64,000 nt of DNA from Acanthosepion pharaonis (Eukaryota; Mollusca; Cephalopoda; Sepiida; Sepiidae): positions 2,306,001 through 2,370,000 of the forward strand of contig CAHIKZ030005202.1 of assembly GCA_903632075.3 (NCBI GenBank). Direction: 5' to 3'. Each line of letters opens with the position of its first letter. The first letter of the stretch is position 1. Below are positions 43,167 through 53,660 of this stretch, piece after piece. The notes below the pieces were generated by a model, which did no database searches, was not told the DNA's origin, and was given only the letters and a program-made list of their open reading frames with translations. Both the position numbers and the translations under genes were made by a program.

Positions 43167-43469
43167 ACTAATATGTCGAATTAAATAATAAAATGCGTCA
43201 ACTAAATCTTTAGAAATTGCTTTGTTTACATTTGTTTACTGGTCAAATAGGGCTTTCGAGAAAATCTCAACGAATGAAAGTGTATTAAGGGAGATATAAA
43301 CTTTCGTGACTGTGAAGCTCTCTGTAGCCGAGCGGTCATCGCGCGCAGGATCAGACGGCGGTTTCCCTTGGAAAGGAGGACGCAAATTTTGTCAGAGGGC
43401 AAATTCTCTTTATTGAGTTTTCTCTGGTGTACAAGCCGGTAGACGAAATACCCACGATTTAATCTCATA
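43167..43469. other. Unassigned spacer
   Basis: No feature supported. Confidence 0.3.
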
Positions 43470-43635
43470 ACATAGTCTACTGAATTGCTATGCGATATCA
43501 ATTCTTTTGCATGACAGTGAATACTAGACAATCTCTCCACAGATGAAGGGGAAACTGGACGCAATGTGGTTCTACAGAAGGATACTGAGGATTCCATGGA
43601 CGACGCAACTAAGCAACGAGGAAGTCTTAAAGGAA
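43470..43635 (+). pseudogene. RTE-like LINE RT fragment, chimeric junction at its end
   Basis: Plus strand: YWTISPQMKGKL, MWFYRRILRIPWTTQLSNEE and VLKE at 43540-43630, late RT positions of the RTE-like LINE. At about 43636 it switches within a few bases to the Jockey-like tail. Confidence 0.72.
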
Positions 43636-43990
43636 ATACTTTCATGGAAATTGCTCCGAGGAGCTGCATTCGCTGGTTCCCAGACGTCATGAGTTCCAGC
43701 GTCTTACGAGGCTGGCATCCCGCTCTCACACCTTCACTGTCGAAACTCCTAAATGTAACCGTCTCTTCTACTCCAATAGCTTCATGTCTCGCACCTCTCG
43801 CCTGTGGAACTCCCTTCCCTATTCCTGTTTCCCTGTGAGCTATAATCTCCAGCTATTCAAGTGTAATGTCAATCGACATCTCCAGTTGCCTTGATCTACC
43901 CCTCTCCTCATCTTTTCTTCTATCATTCCTATCTGATCTTGCTCTAAATTTTCTGTAACCCCTTCCCGCCTTGCTAGGGGTGAAATGCTT
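43636..43990 (+). pseudogene. Jockey-like LINE RT C-terminus and 3' UTR
   Basis: Begins tactttcatggaaattgct (YFHGNCSEELHSLVPR), then RSHTFTVETPKCNRLFYSNS and RTSRLWNSLPYSCFPVSYNL. It ends with gccttgctaggggtgaaatg and an A run. Nearly identical to 33825-34190, so a recent subfamily. No RT core. Confidence 0.82.
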
Positions 43991-44540
43991 AAAAAAAAAT
44001 GGTAACAAAAAGAACAATTATACTCAGGATCAGAGATGGCTGAAGTTTAATTGGACACGTAATGAGGAAAGAGAACTCGGCAAACTTAACTCACATATGG
44101 CATATCGAGGCAAACAGGGAAGTAATTAAAATATAAAAAAAAGACAAAACACATTCATTGACATTTTATATATACTGGGTGTATCAAAAATATTTTTACA
44201 AATATTTTTACCCGCCTTGCTAGGGGTGAAATGCTTAAAAAAAATTTTTTTTAAATGGTAACAAAAAGAACAATTATACTCAGGATCAGAGATGGCTGAA
44301 ATTTAATTGGACACGTAATGAGGAAAGAGGACTCGGCAAACCTAACTCACATATGGCATATCGAGGCAAACAGGGAAGCAGTGAAATAAGTGGACGACCT
44401 ACCTGATGAGCCCTTGTGAATGAATGACAGTTAGTAAGAGGGCGGTAGGCTTGACGTTGGCAAAAGGAGAAAGGTTGCTAAAGGCCACAAAATCTAGAAG
44501 GTTTAGGAGAGCCATAAACGTCCTTGTCTCGAAGGGACGC
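43967..44540 (+). repeat. Local duplication mosaic
   Basis: The block at 43967-44116 (gccttgctaggggtgaaatg ... caaacagggaag) recurs at 44211-44383. Between them 44117-44203 matches 44978-45053 (gacaaaacacattcattgac, gggtgtatcaaaaatatttt). From 44300 to 44540 degraded RTE-like LINE tail (LIGHVMRKE-like) can be read. Confidence 0.85.
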
Positions 44541-44844
44541 AGCACTCAGAAAAAAGACGAACATTAGCTCTCCATGTTTACCAAAGTTTATTATTTTAAT
44601 TTTTTTTCCCGTCAATATATTGTGGGTATTGTGACATTTTCTATAAAATTTTCTTTAGAATTCTACCACCAACTCCCCTAGACCATGGTGGTACACTACA
44701 AAAGATTTTTTAAAACCAAACGTGGAATCTTACTTCTTTTTGTTCATTTTTAATGACACATTCCTGATAAAGCCACGAGTCGAAAATATTCATGTTTTAT
44801 TTTTGAAATTTTTAAACGATGTCATAAAACAATTTCTGACGTAA
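44541..44844. other. Unassigned AT-rich spacer
   Basis: Nothing recognised. Confidence 0.3.
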
Positions 44845-44985
44845 ATTAACGTCCGGCTCGCATTTCCAAAGCTAGGTCATTGTCACATTTTGCCGATTGT
44901 AAATGAATGAATAAATAAATAAATTAATAAATAAATTAATAAAGTGTTTACTGTTGAGTAAAAAAATAATTTCAGTAATTAAAAT
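44845..44985 (+). repeat. Dispersed AT-rich repeat, copy 2
   Basis: Second copy of 42420-42610, with an expanded (aataaat)n stretch. Confidence 0.8.
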
Positions 44986-45031
44986 ATATATAAAAAAAGA
45001 CAAAACACATTCATTGACATTTTATATATAC

Positions 45032-45265
45032 AGGGTGTATCAAAAATATTTTTACAACTTTGGGGGTGGGTTACTCACAAACAAACAAGAACAAAAGTCC
45101 ATATAGATATATGTCCGCAAATCCTTCTTTTTTTAGTTATTAAGTTTAAAGTAAGATTAAGGTAGATGGCGCTGTTTTGTCATGTCGACAAGGTTACGTC
45201 TGTCATTCGTGTACATTTGTGGCTCGTCTGCCGTCAATGTTTAACATGTGCAGTAGTGAGTTAAC
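45032..45265 (+). repeat. Dispersed element starting TATACAGGGTGTATC, copy 2
   Basis: Partner of 26511-26757. Same start after tatata and same end near gtagtgagttaa, then TA-rich sequence. Confidence 0.75.
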
Positions 45266-45283
45266 TTATGTATATATCGTATA

Positions 45284-45289
<6 letters not shown>

Positions 45290-45350
<61 letters not shown>

Positions 45351-45553
45351 CTATTTTATGTATATATGAATATATAAATATATTCATATATACATGAAAA
45401 TGGGTCTAATATATATATATTAGAGCCATTTTATGTATATATATATATATATATATTCATATATACATAAAATGGGTCTAATATATATGTTATATGGTTA
45501 TGTGAGTGTGTGTGTATGCACGGGTATATATATATATACACACACTCACATAA

Positions 45554-45621
<68 letters not shown>

Positions 45622-45744
45622 GTGTGTGTGTGTGTGTGTGAAATAATTGCATATGTGTGTGTGTATGTACAATTATACATAACAAAATATGGTATACATG
45701 TGTGCGTATATATGTTCATATATGTACAATCATCCCCAAAAGGC

Positions 45745-45796
<52 letters not shown>

Positions 45797-45810
45797 GAAT
45801 GACTTCATAT

Positions 45811-45875
<65 letters not shown>
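45290..45875. repeat. (TA)n tracts interleaved with three palindromes
   Basis: TA tracts at about 45293-45346, 45557-45618, 45749-45793 and 45812-45873. Palindromes at 45346-45409, 45420-45481 (ttagagccattttatgta with tacataaaatgggtctaa) and 45490-45559 (ttatatggttatgtgagtgt with acactcacataaccatata). All frames are repeat translation. Confidence 0.93.
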
Positions 45876-45907
45876 ACGCGTTTCGTCTTCTGAAGGACTT
45901 TATCAAG
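45876..45907 (-). repeat. Hammerhead-like core next to (TA)n
   Basis: Minus strand: TTGATAA (for CTGATGA), gtc...gac stem, GAAAC, then gcgtc directly followed by the TA tract. Two core bases differ from consensus. The GAAACGCGTC ending resembles minimal PLE hammerhead motifs. Confidence 0.5.
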
Positions 45908-46949
45908 CCAGTGGAGAATTAATTAATCTGTACGTGTTTATATAGACAGGAGCGATGATGGTTTATCAAGACTTGTGTAGTTGAGAAGTCAGTCATGTCA
46001 CAAAGTGTCCTAATTAAAAGTGTGGTTGAAAGTAAAGTGAACGAGTAATATTCAATATTCTTTTCTCAAATTTTCAAGCCTTATATAGAACGCAAAGGAA
46101 AAAAGAAAAGAAGAAAAGAAAATGTAAAATAAACAAATAAGTAAATCAATAAAAAATAAAATTAAAATTAAATAAAAAATGAAAAAAATAAAATTATAGT
46201 TATAAATAAAAAAATAGATAAATATCTAAAAGAAAAAAAGAAAAGAAAGTAAAATAAATAAGTAAATAAATAAAAAAAGAAAACAAATAATTAAAATAAT
46301 GTGACAGCAAAAACGATCCGTATGGAGTTTTACCGTTAAGCACAATGTCAGCTGGCTGTCGGGAATTTTTCTTCGACTCATCACCGCCCGCCAACTCGTC
46401 GTCCACTCCCGGATAAATACATCCCTTCCCATCGCCACCGTGGTCCTCTGCCTAACTTCGTGGCCCTTGCTTGTCTTGGTCACGTGACTCGGAAGTTTAC
46501 TATTTCATTTGCCTTCTCACGTGGTTTAAAATGAGCGCCATGAAGCCCAACCCCCGACCTTCTTTCCAATTTTCTACCCGAAAATTTTTCTCGTCTTTCC
46601 TGCCAGCAAAGCAGAAAGAATAACTTTAAGCACATACGTCAGCGTCCCTCGACCTTTTTACTCTTGAAGAATCCGTGAGGCAACCCCTGCCTAAAAAAAT
46701 TATTATACACTATTATTAGGTCCTGTCAACTAACCAGTGAAGACGGTTTTACACTGACGCCATATAGACATCATTAAATACATTCCCTGTGTTTATTATC
46801 ATTTTAAATAAAGGTTGAAGTCTTTATTGTAATAAGTAAAGAAATAGTGGATTTCACTACTCGTTCCCCTGAGAAATCTATTCAACATTCTTTATTCTTG
46901 TAAAGCATTATAACTCTGCCCTCTTGGCAATTCGGTTCACGCTATAGTA
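45908..46949. other. Unassigned; A-rich 46090-46290, then GC-richer 46300-46640
   Basis: The A-rich part has many aaat/aaag runs. The GC-richer part has no motif I can name. No gene supported. Confidence 0.35.
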
Positions 46950-47850
46950 TCTGTTGATATTTCTTTTGAGACGTCTATTAGAAAGGATCCACCTACCTAC
47001 AAAACCTCTTTCTGTTAACAGCGTAGAGATTGGGATTTATTTCATGACTTTATTCGAGACGCCCCTTGGATTTATATTCTTAACCTTCCTATTGATTTGT
47101 GCCATGGAGGTTTCTTAGGTTAAAGCCGGCATTGATATTTTTGTACCTACTCGCAAATATCAGGTGAAACCAAAATTTTCTCATTGGCTCTCACCATCCT
47201 GTTCAGCCGCTATATTTTTTTCAGGGTGTACTAGCATGATAATTCCCATTATAACAGACGCCTATTTGAGACTACTCGAAATAATTGTAGACGTGTCTTC
47301 AAAGAGCCTAAGTCTTTGTTTGCTGATAGAATGTGACGCATTATAGCCTCTAACAAGTTTGGTTCAAGTGAATACTGGCGGCTCTGTAATATTGTGTTAA
47401 ATAAGAGAAAGATTCATATCCCTCCTCTCAATTTGAGGTGTTAATATCTCCTGATAAAGCAGAATGTTTTGCTTGTAAATTCTCTTCCAGTTCTATTCTT
47501 GACACATCTAAAGTATCTTTGCCTGACTTTCTACTTAGAACTGAATCCCTATTGTGTGACATGCATATAACTCCGTCTATGGATTTTGCTATCATTTTTA
47601 AACTTGATCCTCAGAAAGCATGTGGACTTGATAGTATCCCTGAAATGGTCCTTAAGAAATGTACTTCTGAACTGTCTCATGTTCTCTCTAAAGTTTACAA
47701 TAAATGCCTGCTTGCTGGAAATCCTCTTTTGTAGTTCCAGTCTTTAAGAACTCAAGTCAACCATCTGCCTCTTTTTGGCAAAATACTAAAGGCGCTAATT
47801 AACCCGGAATTAGTTCTGCATCTCACATTGCAGGGTCATCTTTCAGGTAA
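46950..47850 (+). pseudogene. Jockey-like LINE RT N-terminal region
   Basis: Readable pieces are WDLFHDFIRDAPW (47030), KEPKSLFADRMRHIIASNKF (about 47305), EYWRLCNIVLNKRK (47373), then FKLDPQKACGLDSIPEMVLK and KCTSELSHVLSKVYNKCLLA (47595-47720). This is the linker and first RT block (DPxKAxGxDxIP) of Jockey/I-type LINEs. Stops and frameshifts interrupt it. Continuation (PISLLPxxxK-like) is cut at about 47845 where a PLE fragment begins. Confidence 0.82.
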
Positions 47851-47854
47851 GATG

Positions 47855-48205
47855 ATATGGAACACGAGGGTAAGTGGAAAAATCAGGCGTGGCTGACCAC
47901 ATATGGAGAGAAAAGGGATCAAATTGAGATCATAGACAAAGAACATCATTGGAAAATTCGTAAACTTAAGGAATCAGCATATATGCTAGGCCACAAAAAT
48001 CTCCTGAGCGGACCAAGCATAGAAATGAATACAATATGGGAACCAGTAATAAGGAGTGCCAGAGAAAAGCGATAACAACAACAAAAAATTGCAATATGAG
48101 CTCTGGTAAAAAACATGCAATGATAACAGCAAAAATTGCAATATGAGCACTGGTAAAAAATGATTGCTGAAGACATTAGGTTTATAATACCCAGAAATTC
48201 ATACA
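47855..48205 (+). pseudogene. PLE C-terminal fragment and 3' UTR
   Basis: Frame 47857-48075: EIIDKEHHWKIRKLKESAYM, LLSGPSIEMNTIWEPVIRSA, REKR. Matches the split copy at 33400-34335 and extends the GIY-YIG-type PLE protein downstream of its endonuclease. The RT and GIY-YIG parts are absent here. The 3' UTR phrase aggtttataatacccagaaa leads into the tRNA-like unit. Confidence 0.8.
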
Positions 48206-48210
48206 CAGAT

Positions 48211-48580
48211 GTCCTCAAGGACACATGGCACAGTGGATAAGGGCGTTAGTTAGATCTAGTGACAGGACCCAAATAGTGTGGGTTCAATACCTGGTTAGGT
48301 GGTGGAGAACTTTGAGAGGGGAATTAACAGGAGATAACTGATAATTAGACATGACACGTGGAACTAGAAATAAAGGGTTCTATGTGACATTCCAACCACC
48401 TGAAGAAGGCTACAACGGACGAAACGTTTTGATAAACATGGCGACAAAGTTGAGGACAATAGTCCGAATAATGTAAATAATGTACATAATACCTCATCTC
48501 ATATAGACAGATACTAAAGGGCCGAAATGTTGTGATAAACATGGCGACAAAGATGGTATTTATCAATTCACCCACAGGAA
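48211..48580 (+). repeat. PLE-type tail: tRNA-like head plus hammerhead-like core
   Basis: gtcctcaaggacacatggca, box A-like tggcacagtggataagggcg, box B-like gtgggttcaatacctgg, cgtggaactagaa, CTGAAGA (48410) and GAAACG (48421). A second gccgaaatgttgtgataaac follows at 48522. Stem II is shorter here (ggc tacaac gga). Best-preserved tRNA-like head of the family. Confidence 0.72.
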
Positions 48581-48589
48581 TTGAATGTG

Positions 48590-48830
48590 GCACAAGGCCT
48601 TTTTAATGTGGGTATGTCTGAGCCCGTAGGCCCAGCCAAAAATAAAACCCATCTAAACCCGTCCAAGCGGGCTAGTTCCGTCAACTCCCCTGAACGAAAC
48701 CCTACCCTTCGGCGGAGCCTCGTCTGGGTTCCCTCTGCAAGCAGAGAGTTCGATTAGACACCTGCCTTCGGCAGCTCACAAAGCACAGATACTACACTTT
48801 GATCCTAGCCACCGGGCCGAGCGGGTATTC
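48590..48830 (+). repeat. GC-rich hairpin module, third relative
   Basis: gagcccgtaggcccagccaa, cccgtccaagcgggc, cccttcggcggagcctcgtc, tgggttccctctgcaagcag and tgccttcggcagc. Shares order and sequence with the modules at 36920-37351 but lies in a different context (between two PLE tail pieces). Confidence 0.7.
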
Positions 48831-48833
48831 TTT

Positions 48834-48895
48834 ATAGTCTGAATAATGTAAATAATGTACATAATGCCTCATCTCAGAAATATAGACAGGTACTG
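48834..48895 (+). repeat. Resumed PLE tail
   Basis: agtctgaataatgtaaataa and catctcagaaatatagacag repeat the tail seen at 48455-48510, so the GC-rich module appears inserted in, or duplicated with, this tail. Confidence 0.65.
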
Positions 48896-49215
48896 AAGAT
48901 AATATGGCTTTCGTTTCTCTAGGTCCACTGCTGATGTATTAACGATTATTGCTGAAAGAGTGAAGCTCGGGTTGTTGCTTTGGCTATCTCGAAGACATTT
49001 CAGAGGGTTTGGCATACAGGGCTTCTTCACAAGTTGAAAGGTTATGTGATTTCTGGACGAATTTTTGAATTGATTCAGTCTTAGCAAATCGCAAAATGAA
49101 AGTTTTCTTGTATGGCCACACTTCTAAATATTTTTGTATAAATGCAGATGTTACCTAGGGTTCCTAATTCCTAATTTTCATAAATCACCGCACCCCGATG
49201 TCATCAGTTATCAAC
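48896..49215 (+). pseudogene. Jockey-like LINE RT core fragment
   Basis: Readable RSTADVLTIIAERV, ARVVALAISKTFQRVWHTGL and KLKGYVISGRIFELIQS. In active enzymes the A motif is LDISKAFDRVWH; here both key Asp positions have changed. Broken frame. Parallel copy at 52440-52780. Confidence 0.8.
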
Positions 49216-49227
49216 TCGGTATCTTGT

Positions 49228-49383
49228 AGATTGAACGCTCGTTAACTGACACACACTCTCAAGTCGTGTAATAAACTTCTGTTTTATTTAGTGTTCAATA
49301 CATGATTTATCTGCAACTTCTTGTTTTGTTATTTTTAACCAGTTACTTGGTTACAACACTATTCTTATCTATCTATCTATCTA

Positions 49384-49443
<60 letters not shown>

Positions 49444-49740
49444 TTTGTTCCATATCTATCTTATTCTGTTCTGTTCATATCCATTCATTCATCTATCTAT
49501 CTATCTGTTGTGGTGTCCTTCCTCTAATGAGTCTAATGTGGACTCTTCCACTTACTATAAAATTAGTAGGAAAGTAAGCCTCGGGGGAACAGTCTTATAG
49601 ACTGAACGCTGGTCAACCGACATACACTCCCAAGTCGTGTAGAACTCTTCTGTTGTATTTATATTATATCAATTGTGTATTAAATACACAATTTATCTGC
49701 AAACTCTTGTTTTGTTATTTCTTAACCATTTATTTATCTT
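49228..49740 (+). repeat. Two related segments around (TCTA)/(TA) microsatellites
   Basis: ctcaagtcgtgtaataaact..tctgttttattt, atttatctgcaa and cttgttttgttatttttaacc at 49228-49350 recur at 49598-49738. AATAAA-like and T-rich ends recall an LTR 3' region, but no LTR boundaries or tRNA primer site are seen. (TA)n lies at 49385-49441. Confidence 0.6.
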
Positions 49741-49744
49741 ACTC

Positions 49745-49750
49745 TGTTCA

Positions 49751-49821
<71 letters not shown>

Positions 49822-49825
49822 GTGT
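49745..49825. repeat. (TCTA)n microsatellite
   Basis: About 18 tandem tatc units. Confidence 0.98.
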
Positions 49826-49844
49826 ATAATCTGACTTTATTTAA

Positions 49845-49929
49845 CATTTTGATGTAAACGCTAAACGTCGTCTGTTTTATTTTTTGTCTTTTGCCAGGAC
49901 ACACACACACGGGTTCGAATCTCAGTAGT

Positions 49930-50017
<88 letters not shown>

Positions 50018-50367
50018 ATATATGTGAAAATATATAGAAAATAGGAAAGAACTGGTTACGTAAATAATCCAAAGTCCCTTTAGTATTTTAGTTATTATTT
50101 TTAAAAATAGTGCTCGATACAAAAGTAGAGCATAAAATATATTATTTATTTAAAATATGATTCCAACTCGTGACATAAGAGCTTACTTTAAATCAATTTA
50201 ATTCAAATAATTATATTGAAGTTTTCGGCTCTTGTTTTGAAACACGAGACCTCTTATGTCGCGAGTTGGAATCATATTTTAAATAAATAATTATATATAT
50301 ATGTATATATATATATTGATCAATATTATCTATCTATCATCTATCTATCTATCTATATATCTATCTA

Positions 50368-50408
<41 letters not shown>

Positions 50409-50610
50409 GGATCTTGGCAAATCATTATAGTAATTCGTCGAGACTAGAAGTATCCTCAACAGAATGCAGAAAGCAAAACGGGCGTTTCGTCCTATTTTGG
50501 GACTCATCAGAAATGAGCATCCATTACAGATTCGAACCCTTGTGTGTGTGTGGGGTGGTGGTGGCAAAAGACAAAAAATAAAACAAACGACGCTTAGTGT
50601 TTACATCAAA
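49845..50610. repeat. Nested foldback: two inverted repeats plus TA and TG tracts
   Basis: Outer arms 49845-49922 and 50529-50610 (ttttgatgtaaac, gttttattttttgtcttttg, gggttcgaatct). Inner arms 50143-50181 and 50251-50290 (aaaatatgattccaactcg, gacataagag). (TA)n at 49931-49970 with (TG)n to 50012, and TCTA/TA at 50333-50406. The gggttcgaatct phrase is box B-like. Confidence 0.9.
50480..50515 (-). ncRNA. Hammerhead-like core with consensus catalytic bases
   Basis: Minus strand CTGATGA (50510), stem GTCC-caaaata-GGAC, GAAAC (50484), then gcccgttt. All conserved core bases are present and stem II is a perfect 4 bp. Stem III would be minimal (about C-G) as in the short PLE hammerheads, and stem I is weak (atgc/gcat). 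It lies inside the foldback at 49845-50610, about 25 bp from the box B-like motif. Activity is untested. Confidence 0.55.
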
Positions 50611-51469
50611 ATGGTAAACATCCACAGACTCTGGGCTTATAAAATTAAAATTTCACTTCCGAAGTACGTAATTGCTAAACTTACCCGATCTCATTAAGTG
50701 TTACGTTTTATTTTTAATTAACTCACATTGTATCAACAGTAGTTTTGTGAGGAAAAGGAAATGTGTTGTATGATCCTGGAGGTAAATGTACCGTAGAGGT
50801 TTCCCAATATCGCCATACTTTCAAAAACATTTTCGCCATTATGTATTAATTTCTCTTTTAATTAAAACTGCCTTCTTGAAGTCGATATTATGGTCAGACG
50901 TATCACCGTTCTATTAATACAATGTCGGATGATTAAAAACAATCACAATAAAAATAAAAAACGATAAATAGCTGAAAGACAGAGGCTAAGTTTAAACAGC
51001 AAGATAGATCGATCGTCAAAATTTAAATGATAAAAGTCACTGTTATTTTAACGTTTCGCAATAAAGTAATGATTAAAATAATAATTAGCATTTCTTTCAT
51101 TTTTTTACCCAATGACTTTTACCACCTTTCTATATGTAAGTCTGGTTAAACTAAATAAACCGGTACCTGTCTGGAAATTTTTTTTCTCAGAACGAAATGC
51201 GTCGTTAATAAGTTTTTTAATCTTGTCATTCATTTGCCTATTGTTATTCGATTATATAATCGACAGTCAAGACGCAATATTTTTCATGGCCAAACAAATT
51301 TCATCATACACCCCGAAAATAGATTCATATTACTGCACACCACTGCAAATGACCTAATCTAGCGAAAAAATAGAAATCGATTACACCCTGTCACTCCTGT
51401 GGGTTTAAAAAGTGACCAAAAGGTGAAAGAAAGGAAACGAAAACGGTTGTTTCAATTAATTTACACAAG
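50611..51469. other. Unassigned AT-rich sequence
   Basis: An 81-residue hydrophobic plus frame at 51112-51357 has no motif. No gene supported. Confidence 0.35.
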
Positions 51470-51511
<42 letters not shown>

Positions 51512-51693
51512 GTGGTAAATATAGTGGAATATTAGTGTTTAAGCCTTTTTATTATATCTTTACTCTGTCCTGGACATTGAGTTCTACCTGGATTCTATCC
51601 TCTTGAAATTTTTATTCAAAAATATACATGTATGCGTATGCACCTATGTATATATATTTATATATTTTGCATATGTATGTCTATATTTACCAC

Positions 51694-51766
<73 letters not shown>
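51470..51766. repeat. Foldback bounded by (TA)n on both sides
   Basis: atataatattagtggtaaat (51501) and attaccac-type reverse complement (ctatatttaccactaatatt, 51681) are exact inverted arms. The outer sides are TA tracts (51470-51506 and 51700-51766). The 156-bp loop has no gene. Confidence 0.92.
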
Positions 51767-51769
<3 letters not shown>

Positions 51770-51888
51770 ATTGGTACACCTGGAGCTGTTGTCCAATTTC
51801 ATTGTACATTGCAGTAACAAGAAATAAATTAATTAAATAACAACATTATAAACCGCAAATAAACACTCCCAATTGCATATTACAGTAT
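51767..51888. other. Spacer
   Basis: No feature. Confidence 0.3.
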
Positions 51889-52380
51889 TTACGATATGTA
51901 CGTACAATATTCCGAATAAAATAATTTATCAGTGATATAGCCTTTACTCTTAGCATTAGCAATGAAAGAACGGTCTGGCAATTGTTTCCAATATAATCCA
52001 GTTCCGTCAACGTTAAAAATCTGTTCAGTAAGAAACACAATTTCTTCGATGATCTTAGCCAATGCTTTAGAAAAATCTGCTGCTACTTGTTCGTCAGCTG
52101 ATGCACTTTCACCTTGCTTTTTAATAGAGTGATAACTTCTTCGTTCTTTAAATTTCATAAACCCACCTTGACTCGCGTTAAACTCTACATCTTTTTTCAT
52201 CTGGGTATTTTTTTGTTCAGGTCCTCAAAAAAAGACAACACTTTCGCTTGAATGATTTCTTGAGTAATGGCAGCAACGCTGATGATTCCGCCTATCAGGC
52301 CAAGTTGAGCCATCTCTTCAAAGATTTTTCCTCTTTTCTTATTGATAACAGTATTCTTCATCCTTGGAGCATCAGATTTG
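51889..52380 (-). pseudogene. Tigger/pogo (DDE_1) transposase fragment
   Basis: Minus frame 51889-52200 contains GGFMKFKERRSYHSIKKQGE, SASADEQVAADF and QIFNVDGTGLYWKQLPDRSF. Tigger-type proteins have a CENP-B-like DNA-binding region (upstream here: EMAQLGLIGGIISVAAITQE in another frame) and a DDE domain starting with NVDETGL. The first Asp is kept, the following E is G here. The rest of the catalytic domain is missing. Inactive. Confidence 0.85.
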
Positions 52381-52439
52381 ATATGTCACAAACGACGTAT
52401 AATCGAGAATGACTTAACTCGAAACGACGTAACCCAACG

Positions 52440-52785
52440 TATATCTGTATATGGATTTCTCTCCTCTAAGTCCATTACTTATGTTTTAACGATTATTGCT
52501 GAAAGAGTTTATCAAGTTTTAGGTGAAGCTCGGGTTGTTGCTTTGGATATCTCGAAGGCATTTGACAGGGTTTGGCATACTGGGCTTCTTTACAAGTTTA
52601 AATGTTATGGTATTTCTGGATGAATTTTATCAAATCGCAAAATGAAAGTTGTCTTAAATGGCAACTCCTCTAGATCTTTTTACATAAATGCAGATGGGCT
52701 CTGTCCCTGGACCTACGCTGTTTCTAACTTTTATAAATGACCACAACTCGGTGAAAGTGGTTGATAGTCTAAAAAATTAACTGTC
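52440..52785 (+). pseudogene. Jockey-like LINE RT core fragment
   Basis: Plus frame 52342-52623 contains YGFLSSKSITYVLTIIAERV, ARVVALDISKAFDRVWHTGL and YKFKCYGISG; RT motif A (LDISKAFDRVWH) is intact. It then shifts frame to SNRKMKVVLNGNSS and NADGLCPWTYAVSNF, where the PQGS motif is corrupted. Truncated on both sides. Best RT core in the window. Confidence 0.9.
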
Positions 52786-53454
52786 ATTACATATACAGGT
52801 AAAAAGCCAGTAAAAATGTCCAGTAAAAAACGGTAACTTCGGAAAGACTTGAGACAACCGTTGAAACAGGGAGAATTTCTGTACATCTCATCAATCCCCA
52901 CGTTGGATGTTTTTCTTTAAAATGTCCGATAATTTGACGCAAAACATCAGTGAGGAAAGGGAGAACGAAAGACTAATGTTGTCTCTAAAATGACCTTTAA
53001 ATGATGAGTCACAAGATCAAGAAGCAATTGATTATCCGTAAAAGAACCAAAGTTAATTAATAACGCGAGATTATTCAAGGTTATGAATATTCGAGACATT
53101 TATTCAAGGTTATTCAATGTCAATTATTCCTGAAAGATAAAAAAAAAAGTGATAATGAATTTGCAGCTTTTTGACTGGGCACCCTGTAGAATCTGTCTTT
53201 TTAGCATTGATTAAATTTTGTGCTTTCAAGATCCTTAACAAGTTTATACAATGCAGAAGCTTCATCGATGAGGCCTCGGAAACGACTGCATTTTCAGATG
53301 AGTTAGTTCTCATATATGATTGCTATCATGTTCATGATGACTGTTTTCAACACGTCCTTGGTATTATGGGGACGTTCATTGGATTAAAATCATAATCACG
53401 AAAATTCTCCATCGATTACTCGTGGAAGCGAATACAACCCTTTTTACACAAGGT
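52786..53454. other. Unassigned; unrecognised plus frame 53171-53395
   Basis: The 74-residue frame MTGHPVESVFLALIKF... shows no motif. It is open on both strands, which suggests chance or an old coding remnant. Confidence 0.3.
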
Positions 53455-53660
53455 GGAATTATGGATAGCGGCCCGGATTGAGGAATCGGAGAGCCGAGTT
53501 CGAATTCCAGTCGAATCCATTACATTAACTTTGGGAAAGGTATGAATCCTCTTCTTCTCCCTCAAGCTATGGGTAAATAGCAGGACATTTCAGGTTCTAT
53601 AGCTTTGGATGGCAACTGGTCTACCGCAGAAAGAAATGGCAACCTACTGCAGGAAAATCA
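53455..53660 (+). repeat. tRNA-derived SINE
   Basis: Head ttatggatagcggcccgg (box A-like), gccgagttcgaattccagtc (box B), body tttgggaaaggtatgaatcc, agctatgggtaaatagcagg and ctggtctaccgcagaaag. Same family as 17480 and 25612. Confidence 0.82.

Noticed and set aside
49228..49740. LTR retrotransposon with two LTRs
   Set aside because: The two similar segments have AATAAA-like ends but no TG..CA borders, primer binding site or gag/pol between them, only microsatellites.
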